NCBI GenBank assembly: GCA_016808115.1
Contig: JAEQBH010002187.1
Span: forward strand, 124,001-188,000
Reading direction: 5' to 3'
Source: Tetrastigma voinierianum
Taxonomy: Eukaryota > Streptophyta > Magnoliopsida > Vitales > Vitaceae
DNA length: 64,000 nt
The position numbers were made by a program, and so were the translations under genes. Below the pieces are notes generated by a model. That model worked only from the letters and a program-made list of their open reading frames with translations. It did not search any database and was not told the DNA's origin. Below are positions 24,501 to 33,669 of the stretch, piece after piece. The number at the start of each line of letters is the position of its first letter. Position 1 is the first letter of the stretch.

Positions 24501-27259
24501 TGAAATTCATAATCTGATTTATCACCACATGACAAAGAGCAAGTGGTCACTTTTTATGAAATGCATAGTCTGATTTATTACCACACAACACAGAGCCCAC
24601 TCTTTATGAAACTGGGTCTGCAGTGGTCTTCTATAAGATAACATTATCCTGATCCATTCACATTTTCGATACTTGTATTCTAAAATAAACAAGAATATCA
24701 TGTCTTAAAGGCTAAAACTTTAGGTTGCCATAGAATTTACATAATTTTGTCTGGATTTCAATTATGTAATAAGAAACTTGTGGAGTTACAATGTCTGGTT
24801 TGTGGCTATCCATTTATTTGTTTTGAATTCTAAGGCCCTCAAAAGAAGCAAGCCTTGCACCATTATACTTAGCTTCAACATTAAAGATTGCAATCCTTTT
24901 GCATGTGTTTTTTTGGTTGTTATCTGTGTGGGGTGGGGGATGCTGTGGGTACTGGGAATCAGTTGATTGCAAATCATCACTGAGAAGGCCATTACTTATC
25001 AAAAAAAAAAAAAAAAAAAAAATCACTGAGAAGGCCATATAATCACCAAAACAGCCATAACTATAACTCCTATTTGATTCAAATATTTGGCAAGGTTCCT
25101 TCTTTCATGTTTAAAATGAAGTTGCACATCATGTTTTCATGCTTTTCCTGCAATGGATCCATTAATCTTCTAACTTATTATACTATGCAGGTTGCAGCAT
25201 ATGACACGGTGGAAAAGAAGATGGCCTTTTTTGATCCTTCACGTGCTAAGGATTTTCTCTTCATTTCAGGAACCAAGGTAGCAACAGCATTCCGATCTCT
25301 TAGTTGTCAGTAGTGGTCGTGGAGCTGAAAATTACTGTTGGAATGGCAATTTTTGTTAGTAGTTGCCATACTTTTGGCTCTGATGTTCCATTTGTTTTTA
25401 GAAGATAGCACAGTGCTATTGATCCAGGAGTTCTAGTTTTCATTTTGTGCTAGGTGCTATCTTTTTTCTAGCAGGATAATTTTCCTTTTTGTAATGAGCC
25501 AAACCTGGATCCTCTCAATCTGACCTACCCCTGACCTCCTGAGCCACTTTAGGGCCTTTTGCTAGGTGCTACCTGCAGCTTGAGGGTAGTCAGATTGTGT
25601 ATCAAATGGACCAATGCATTCTTGTTGGGTAAAGCACTACAGGTTCATGTCCAGGGATAGGCTGAATCAATAGCTGAACATGAGATTACTTTAAGGAGTA
25701 GGTTGGGTCAGTAGTAGAACATGGGGATGGCCTAACCACCTAGATGTTTTCTTTTTCTCCACCTTTGATAACCCCAATTAAATAGGATTCGACGTTTTGT
25801 CGATACCTGTTATCAACCTTAGAGAAAAAGGAAGTTCTGAACACATCTTGTTGGACATGGATAATTTACTCATCATGAGATATCCTTGTAATGCTGGAGC
25901 AACCTTAGCTGGTACTCTAAGGACATCCGGTGACTAACTGTGTTCTTATCATTCTTACCTATCAAAAATGAAAAAAAGAAGAAAAAAAACTGTGTTCTTA
26001 TCATTCTTATGTGACACATCTTCCATGCCTGTACTCATCCTATTCTTCTGCAATGAAACTTATGTTGTCTTTTAATGCAGTCCTTCATGTTGTAGGGGAC
26101 TGCAGAATGGGCTTGAACATGTTGTGAATGGAATGATAATTTCACTGACATGGCTGGGATGTAATAGCAGAAACTAACAGGGTACAATGGTCTTAAGCGT
26201 TCAGCCATCATACCCTCCTGTAATTTGGAAAGTACAATAGAAAATCTGTTGGGAACTAGTTGATTCATGACATGGTCAAATGGTAGCCTAAAAATGGAAA
26301 TGGGAAATGCATTGTCCATTTTGTGTCCACTGGTAGGTGGATTCCTTGAGTCTGGAAAGAGGGAAACTGCCTCCTGTTCCCTCCAGTATATGGATGTGGA
26401 ATTTCAGACAGTTTTTTCTTCCTCTTCTTTTTTTCTTCACTTTCTTTTATTTTGTTCTCCATAAGACAGTTAAGCTTGTCTCTGACTTTAAATTAGTATC
26501 TACCAGACAATCTCTTGCATAGAAAATGTAGCAACTATTTATTCTGATTCATTTTGAAAAAAGCATGGTCTGAAATTGCTCTGACCAGACAGAAATGCAT
26601 TTAGGTTTTTAAGTCAGGAGCAATTCCCTTCTTTCTTGGAATGGATAACATTTTTCTTCTCTGTAAGGATCTTTTGTTTAACTAGAAGGGACTTACTAAG
26701 AGGCTGAGTAGAGAAGAAGGAGTTTCTTTGGAAAAATTTTAGGATGGATAGTTATATTTATTTATTAGATTGAGAAACTGATGATTTTCAACCTTTTTTT
26801 TTTTGTCTTTTTGTTCCTTTTAATTCTAATAGGGTTACAACAGACTTTTAACTTTAAATTGCAAGAGATTGGAAAATTATAAATTAGGATCTCGACTTTC
26901 TGAATAGAAATTGTTAATATGTAACACATTAGCGTTATTTCTTTCCTTCAAGATCTGTTTTGATAGGGCAAAGGATTTCTTTGAGTTCTGCTGTGACATA
27001 ATGCAAAGGAGTTCCTTCAAGAACATTTGCTCATTAATTTTAAATAATGCTAGTGATTAGAAAATAATTTAACTTAAATCTTTTTCTTATTTAATTTGGT
27101 GGCCCTGTTATGTCATTGCAGATGCGGACCTATGCAAGAAATGGTGAGAACCCTCCTGATGGTTTTATGTGCCCTCAGGGATGGAATGTCCTAGTCAGAT
27201 ATTACGAGAGCTTGCAAGCAGAAGAGGCTACACAAGAAGCAGCTGTTTTATCTGCTTAG
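21541..27259 (+). CDS. APS: ATP sulfurylase (sulfate adenylyltransferase), plastid type, five exons
   Basis: It makes adenosine 5'-phosphosulfate and pyrophosphate from sulfate and ATP, the entry step of sulfate assimilation. Exons are 21541-22091, 22506-22911, 23312-23572, 25191-25277 and 27122-27259. All introns are GT-AG, and the joined frame is 1443 nt, predicting 480 aa, near the usual 460-480 for plant enzymes. Visible motifs are [10 protein letters not shown] (residues 264-273, nucleotide-binding loop), HPLGGYT (297-303) and [10 protein letters not shown] (366-375). The protein ends [12 protein letters not shown]. The first 50 or so residues are rich in Ser, Thr and Arg, with few acidic residues, as expected of a plastid transit peptide. 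The first ATG of the open frame is used; a second in-frame Met is codon 50 (21688). No disabling mutation is seen. The first splice junction splits the codon for Ser184; the other three fall between codons. The closest paralogue (APS1 to APS4 class) cannot be told. Confidence 0.96.
24150..24745 (+). repeat. Tandem duplication of about 298 bp containing smaller repeats
   Basis: AGAGCAAGTGTCCAG at 24181 recurs as AGAGCAACTGTCCAG at 24480. AGGCTAAAACGTTAGG near 24413 recurs as AGGCTAAAACTTTAGG near 24709. Inside each half are about three shorter repeats, 50-60 bp apart, around CACAACACAGAGCAAGTG and TATGAAATGCATA(A/G)TCTGA. So a short tandem array was itself duplicated. Confidence 0.85.
24976..25038 (+). 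mobile_element. Ultra-truncated poly(A) retroposon with 17-bp TSD
   Basis: ATCACTGAGAAGGCCAT occurs at 24976-24992 and again, perfectly, at 25022-25038. Between them is only TACTTATC plus 21 A residues. That is the signature of target-primed reverse transcription that stopped almost immediately, leaving only the 3' end of a poly(A) retroposon (LINE or SINE). The family cannot be named from eight bases. Confidence 0.85.
25278..27121 (+). other. APS intron 4
   Basis: 1844 bp, the longest intron, AT-rich with a T-rich tract near 26790. It holds a second short poly(A) insertion (25936-26009). Open frames at 26035-26522 on either strand lack family resemblance. Confidence 0.85.
25936..26009 (+). 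mobile_element. Ultra-truncated A-rich retroposon with 22-bp TSD
   Basis: A perfect 22-bp direct repeat starting AACTGTGTTCTTATC lies at 25936-25957 and 25988-26009. The 30 bases between read CCTATC followed by an A-rich tail with a few G and T. Taken with the last bases of the repeat, the terminus is TTACCTATCA(n), nearly the TTACTTATCA(n) of the insertion in intron 3. Both are probably 5'-truncated copies of one retroposon family. Confidence 0.85.
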
Positions 27260-28008
27260 ATTTCTAAATTACAATCATCCTTTGCAGTGGTTGATTAAGG
27301 CGGGAGTTTAGTGTAATATGAACTATGAAGTTTAGATTATGCACTCGGGAGACAATTCAAGGATTGTTTGTCAACTAGCTGTTTAAAATTGGGCATGCAA
27401 ATTGTGATTGTGTGCGCCTAATCTCGGGACCCTTGGTGTGGTTAGACCTCAAATTTTCATCTAGATTGTGACTGATATGCAAGTAGAAGAATACTGATTT
27501 ATTTATTAATTATTGATAAAAGAGGATCAACCCAATAAGATAAAAAAATTAGTGTATGCTGTTGTGATGGACAGATGATGGGAATGAATGAATTTTCCAT
27601 AACTGAAATTGATCTTTGTGAATTTCTACCCTTTCATCTCAACCTGTTCTTCTGTACTGAGTTCTCTTTTTTGGATTGTTTGGAGGCCTAGTGGGGTTGG
27701 TATGTATTGAATGCTTTGAATTCTAATTCGTGTGGAATATGTTCAGAATGACTCTCTGTTGAGATATTCAGAATGACCTCCAGCCCAAGGTCCTAAACCC
27801 TTCAAAACCCATATAAGTCTATGATAATGAAATCAACTAGTAGAAGAAATCAGCATCAGGCCAATTCATGCTGCACTAAACTTCTGCAGTTGCTTCTCTG
27901 TTGATGTAATATCTTAAAATTCTAATATTTTCTCTAATCACCATAACCAGCTTGTTCCAAGATGGCCCTGAAGCTAAGTCTATCATGCTTAAAACTAAGA
28001 AGAAGATA
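27260..28008 (+). other. APS 3' untranslated region and downstream spacer
   Basis: No open frame of note. A candidate cleavage region lies near 27510-27550, where CCAATAAGATAAAAAA resembles a plant near-upstream polyadenylation element. The transcript end cannot be fixed from sequence. The remainder is unremarkable spacer. Confidence 0.45.
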
Positions 28009-28242
28009 GGGCATCTTTGGTTCCTGTTTTTGAAAAGTGTTTTTTGTTCTCAAAAACAAGGAAAACAATGAGAACAAGTTTGGTTCCTAGTTTTCTTTTT
28101 AGTTTTGAAAAACATAGAGAAAACATAAAACATGAAATTTAGATAACAATAACAATTTTCGAAGAACACCAAAATGGTGTTCTTTGTGTTTTCAAAAACT
28201 ATTCTCGATGACAGTTTTAAAAAACAGGAACCAAACATGTCC
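28009..28242. mobile_element. MITE with terminal inverted repeats
   Basis: The left end reads GGGCATCTTTGGTTCCTG and continues TTTTTGAAAA. The reverse complement of the right end reads GGACATGTTTGGTTCCTG and continues TTTTTTAAAA. That gives about 28 bp of near-perfect inverted repeat around a 234-bp AT-rich body with further internal palindromes (GAACACCAAAATGGTGTTC near 28165). No transposase. I could not identify a clear target duplication, so the superfamily (hAT or Mutator) is left open. Confidence 0.75.
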
Positions 28243-28850
28243 ATAACTTCTACAAACCTTCTATCACAAATTATTACCACAATAAGAAAGATGGATGCAA
28301 AAGAACAAAACGATGCTTTCAGAAGGCCAAACCAAGGGTACCGAAAGGATGTTCTCAAAAAAATTGATGCTTTGTTTCATCCTTGTTAACTCAAAAAGAA
28401 GTACAATACAAAGTACAAACTAAATTAGAACCTCCAAATCAATTTAAAGGCACTTTCACTATATCAGGAACAGGAAGGTTGAAGTATTAATAGAATTGGA
28501 TTAAAATTTTAACAGGGCTGTATTACAATGGAAACTGGGAAGGTGAGGTGGGATTACCGATCCTCACACTTGTCCAAGAAAAAAACGTTTGGTCCTTTCT
28601 ATCTTCTTCTCTATGTCTTCAGCCATTTCTGAGTCAAGAGACTGAGAGCTTCCTTGTCAGATGCTTCCATACTTATCCTTCTCATCCCAAAGAAACATAA
28701 ATCACAAACTCAATTGAAAGGAGAGGACAATTTTCTTGTCAAAATTGAATACAAGGATCATCACTCCTATATCAAAAAGAGTGGAAAAAAAAGAGTGGTG
28801 TTAACTAACAATTTTCAGCAGTTAGGCTTCCTTCTCGCTGGTCTCGTTGC
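28243..28850. other. Spacer between MITE and SAUR stop; no supported gene
   Basis: This should include the 3' untranslated region of the minus-strand SAUR gene next to 28850. Short plus-strand frames (28174-28389 and 28654-28962) have no family resemblance; the second overlaps SAUR antisense. Confidence 0.5.
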
Positions 28851-29159
28851 TCAGGGGTTATTCAACTGCAACCGAGAAGTGAGCTCTATGAAGCTGGCTA
28901 CTTTGCAGGGAATGGTGAGGCCACCGGTTGGATGGTCGAACCCGAACTCTTCCTCGGCCTGACTCAACAAATCCTGAAACGAAGGATCACTCAAGTAAGA
29001 TATGGGAACCACAAACCTCTGCTTCTGATTCTCCCCAACATAGACCGCAAAATAGCCTTTGGGAATATCCGCAGTTGTTGCTGCTAACAGGTTTCTGGCA
29101 AAAGATTGCAGTTTCATAATTTGTTTGACATTAGTAACCATCATCAAACGAAAACCCAT
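28851..29159 (-). CDS. SAUR family auxin-responsive protein
   Basis: A single intronless frame of 102 aa, typical for SAURs of the short class. It opens MGFRLMMV and carries the SAUR domain from about residue 30: [41 protein letters not shown] and GGLTIPC, ending [13 protein letters not shown]. Proteins of this family inhibit PP2C.D phosphatases at the plasma membrane, which keeps proton pumps active and promotes cell expansion; that role is known for relatives and inferred here. The start Met fits the family's MGF/MGIR start. No disabling mutation is seen. SAUR genes usually come in tandem clusters; no second copy is in this window. It is convergent with APS and independent of it. Which SAUR number it is cannot be told. 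Confidence 0.95.
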   Translation of the reverse strand: MGFRLMMVTNVKQIMKLQSFARNLLAATTADIPKGYFAVYVGENQKQRFVVPISYLSDPSFQDLLSQAEEEFGFDHPTGGLTIPCKVASFIELTSRLQLNNP

Positions 29160-29230
29160 AACTGAAAACTCAGGAAAGGAAACTGAAGTGAAAGCCTGGG
29201 GAAAGTCTAAGCTTCAGGCCTCCTGCTCTG

Positions 29231-29244
29231 ATATACGCGTATAT
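29231..29244 (-). promoter_or_regulatory. Candidate SAUR core promoter palindrome
   Basis: A perfect 14-bp palindrome ATATACGCGTATAT lies 72 bp upstream of the SAUR start codon. Read on the minus strand it directly follows TGCAT and gives a GCATATA box in a plausible TATA position, which would imply a leader of about 40-50 nt. A role as the promoter is inference from position and base content only. Confidence 0.4.
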
Positions 29245-32200
29245 GCATGAACAATATTGCAAACTTGCAAGTTGTGGTTAATGAAATATGTGGCCAAAAG
29301 AAAAGCAATTAGGTAGAATCAACCACCTACCAGATTAAGAATCACATGCCTTAGCTAAGTTGTTCATACGTCTCTCTCTCCTGTGATTTTGTTCATTATG
29401 GCTTGGTACTTCAGCCAACCCCAAATTTGGTCACTCTCAATGCAAAAAACCTCGTGTCCGCCTTACTCTTTTAGCTTCAAAACAGAATGCTATCATCACT
29501 AGAAAGCAGACAGCACCAGATACATGTGATGGTGTATATTTCAAACAAAAGCATCACTAGGGGGTAGTAATCTAAGACGAGATCTTTTCTCCTTGTTTGC
29601 CTGTTTTTGCAAATTAATTATTGTCTTGTCCCAAACTAATATAATTTTTTTTTTAATAAAAAAACCAAATTACTTTGAAAAGCAAACTAATGTTCAAAGT
29701 AATGATTTTTATCACATCGAATTTTTGTTGTTATACACACGACAAGCAGATTAACTTAAAAAAAAATAAAATTTAACGCCAGCCAATGATCGTGATATTA
29801 TTGATGTAAGTTGGTCGACGAATTCAACCACATTAGCAGATTATTTCGCTTTCTTCAACCTACATTTCTAATATTTTTTTTAAAAAAATAACCTATTTTT
29901 GTTCAAAACTCTTAATTATAGCCATAAAACTTGTATTATATCTTCATAATCATGATCATCTATCGCCATTAAATTATCGACTTTGACACAACAGGAGTCA
30001 ACATGCATGATGACTTGCATTATATTCACTCATTTGAATTTTTTTTTTTTGGCAATATGATGCTCTCTTTGTCGAAGAGTTTCCTCTTAACTTTATTTGA
30101 GCTTTTGTTCTTTTCCATCTTCCCTTATTTCTTAGCTCATCATTTTTCAAGGAAAGAGATTGATCTGCTGTTAAAATGTACACGAAGAGATAAATAAACA
30201 AATACAATTAGTCCAAATTAATATGAACAAATCAAACTTTGAAACTGTGTTTTTTTAAGAGAAAAATAATTTTATTGATTCAAATTAGTAATACATTGAT
30301 AGAAACATAAAATTAAGATTGTTAAAAATCATAAATGATGAAATAATATTAAGGTTAATAGTATAATGAATCGGTTTAAAGTTTATATATTTAATAATTA
30401 AGCCTATACATTTGATATTACTATTGTGACTAAAATACCTATTACTTTAATTCTACAACATATTGACGATTATTGATTTGATTTATTGTCGTTGATCGGC
30501 GTTGGAATTGCACTCACAAATAAACTCTGCACCATGGCAACAATAACTATACACCACATCAAAACGGTGACAACCAAACACCGCATCAAATTAATATGAA
30601 GAAACCAAACATTGAAAATGTGTTAAATTACCGATTTTCGTAAAAACTCTAACTTTTAAAAGTTGGATTCGATATTAGTATTATTCTTCTTAGTATTGAT
30701 ACAATAGATGTGTTTAAGCCGTGTGAAACTAAGCTATTTTCTTTAAAATTTTCCAGAAATATATCGTTTTTTAATTTGAAAAATGTGGAGTTCTTGGATT
30801 CAAACAATAAATCCAAAGTTAACACTAAAAATATTTTCTTAAATAATCTATGTACAAAAATTGAAATTTCAAGTTACAACATATTCCTTTCAAAAAAAAA
30901 AAAAAAGTTACCAACATATTTTTAATTATAAAAGTAATATCATTACCAAAAATTATTAATAAAATTTGTCTCCAAGGTAGGAGTATTCCTCTTATTTTTA
31001 GATGGATCCTCGTAAAATAAGTTAGTAATCTTTGGTGTGTATATCTTTTTGGGTACTAATTTTAGTTTCTATTTCTTTGAAATACAAAATGGAGAGGTTT
31101 TATATACACCCCTTAAATATCTCTTCACACCCCATTTACTAAGTAAACCCCAAAATATACTCTTTGCACCTCATTCAAATATTTTACTTTCCCAGCATAC
31201 CCTCCTTACACCCCATATACAATCTTTATAAGTATTAAAATAATTTATATAATATAGTTAAATTTTATAATTAATAAAATAATTTATATAATATACTTAA
31301 ATTTTATAATTAATAAAATAATTTATATAATATACTTAAATTTTATAATTTATATAATATACTTAAACTAATTTTAGAAAATTTAAAAAAAAAAATTCGA
31401 AAAATTAAAAATGAATTCCGGATTTGTAAACTGCATCATTGTTATATCCGATAAAACTGAAATTTACCTAGTTTGATCCGGAAATTTAAATCGTGAAAGC
31501 TCGCTTTTACCTGGAACGCAAATCCAAACATCAAATATCCAAAAATCTCATACGTCCGATTTCAAATCCGAAGTAATTTACATTAATTTTTTTATTTAAT
31601 TTAATTTAAATATAAATAAATATGTTATTATAAAAAAATTAAATTACATCATTAAAAGTACTAATTTGAAACGAGGCCAAGTAGAGAGACAAGAACAAGA
31701 AGAAAGAAATATAAAAAATAGGTTTAATGGTAAATTTGTATTTTCCTCTATGGGTATTTTTAATGGGGCAGAGTAGAGAAATAACGGGGATGTAAGTAGA
31801 ATTTCTACAAATGATTTAGAACTGCAGTAAATGAAGAGATTTTCTTGAAAGAAAAATACTACTAATATAATATTCTCTCCCATAAATTTGTAAATGTTTA
31901 AAGGTAAAGAATTATAGGTTTCTTTTGTAAAATAATTCTTCAAGTACTTATGATTTTTGAAAATCATATAGCTTAATTCTTTTCAAAAGAAATTATTTGC
32001 CTTATCAATAATTTCAAAATTTTCTCTAAATTCATTGAGCTCTTTATCAAGATGATATATATATATTTTTTAATTACAAACCTAACGCTAAGGACATTTT
32101 TAACCCAAGTTTTTCAATATCAACGTATAATTTTTGTAGAGTGTCATTGTAGTCTTCTTTTAAAGTTTTCATTACTTTTTCTCTATGTTGTCATTATTGG

Positions 32201-33669
32201 TTCTTTTTATTTTTATGGGTTTTCCCTTAAATGGATCTTCCCCCTTTAATCATTCCAAACTTGATATACTTCATATTATGTTTTGTGATAAGATTAAAGT
32301 CTTTCTTCACTTTTTTCCTTTTCATTATCAACAGTAATTGAATATCATGTGATTTTTTTTATCAACTTTTTGATAGCTTTTTTATGTTTATCTCTCGAGC
32401 ATGACATCTAATGATTTCTTAAAGAGGAAACTTAGTGAGATCTTTAGCTTCTTGGACGGTTATTGTTTCAACTTCTTATTTTTATTGTTTACTTTTTTTT
32501 TTTTTTTTTGCTAAAAACCTCAAAATACTCATGCTATTTTTCACTTTGGCATAGTTATTTTCTTAATCTTAAGGTATATTGATGATGTCAATAAAGCTAT
32601 TAAACATTTTAAAAATAGTTTCAAAATCCTTTAATAATAATTAATTTATAATAATAAATAAGGATCTAAGTCCTTTCATATCTTCTGAAAACTCTAATTT
32701 ATTTCGTTCTTGTTTTTCATCTCGTTAGAAATGAGGGATGGTTTTTTTGACATTTTTTGGTTTGAAATCATATCTCTCATTGTTTCGCCTACTTATATAT
32801 GAGCTTTCTCCCTTAACAAAATGGTTTATTCCATCCGATTTGAGTTTTCATTTGATTTTCTTTTGTTTTCTTATGTTTTTGTTACCGACTTATTACGGCA
32901 TGTGGTTGTTCGTTGGTTTTTGTGTGAGCGATTTAGACGGCAAGATAAGTCACATCAAATCCATACTCGTCAGTATGATTCATCAGACTTGGAATATAAG
33001 GTATTTTAGGAATATTATGATTACCTCTTGTGTAGGCCTTAAGCTGTTTTTGCTTGCTATTACCTTGGATGTTATGTTATCCTCTAATGTTTTTAACAAT
33101 TTGATTTGTATGTTCAGATATAAATGTATTACCGTTTTGAAACAATGAAATTTCATTTTCCATTGTCAAAAAAAAAAAAAAAAGTCCTACACTTTTTTTT
33201 TACTTGATCGATTGGAGTCTTTGTGTATAATCTCTATATCTTTGGTGGTTTTATATTGACATATCGTGTTATACTTAAAACCCCAAAGCATATTTGTTTT
33301 CTAATAAGAATAATCCTCGCTGATCATGAACAAAGATCTATCGATAATATAAAAAATAATTAGATAAAAATCACGGTTAAGAGTAATTATACATAAATAA
33401 AGAGATCATAGAAGATATAAATATAAGGGCAAGATTTATAATGGTTGAATCTAACCTTAAGCTAAGTGACGGGCGCTAAACTGCCTATAAGGTTAAACTA
33501 GAATTAATCCCGATTGCGCAAGTGTACGCGTCATGGAATGACAGTATAAGGGTGAGTCAAGATCGTCTCACAAGGAGTTTGAATGCCAAATACTGACTTA
33601 GGTCACCCTAATATTATCTAGGCTATGGATATTATGTCACTATTCTAAATCAAACTAAGAATCGAACCA
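29245..33669. other. AT-rich intergenic region, no supported gene
   Basis: The first 300 bp or so must include the SAUR upstream region. The rest is very AT-rich with poly(A)/poly(T) runs. The longest frame, 32738-33148 (+), has 136 codons rich in F, L and I and no family resemblance. It ends in an ATTTCATTTTCCATTGTC motif followed by a run of about 17 A near 33167, so 32.7-33.18 kb may be the 3' part of a poly(A) retroposon. From about 33420 the sequence resembles LTR-element leader DNA and continues after the solo LTR. Confidence 0.5.
31237..31380 (+). repeat. Tandem repeat, 39-bp unit, three copies plus a partial
   Basis: AAAATAATTTATATAATATA starts at 31237, 31276 and 31315, each followed by a TTAAATTTTATAATTAAT-like half. 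A shortened copy follows to about 31380. Copies are nearly identical, so the array is young. Confidence 0.85.

Larger units (their letters stand above)
23573..25190 (+). other. APS intron 3, with nested repeats and a short retroposon insertion
   Basis: 1618 bp between exons 3 and 4. It contains a duplicated unit of about 298 bp (24150-24745) and a tiny poly(A) insertion with target duplication (24976-25038). The open frames here (24778-24966 and minus-strand neighbours) are intronic noise. Confidence 0.85.

Noticed and set aside
29998..30207. Small convergent frames around 30.0-30.2 kb
   Set aside because: Under 70 codons, AT-rich, no family resemblance and no regulatory context.
32738..33148. 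136-codon hydrophobic frame resembling a membrane protein
   Set aside because: High A+T content gives F, L and I codons by default; no conserved motif, no plausible promoter, and it runs into a poly(A) tail.
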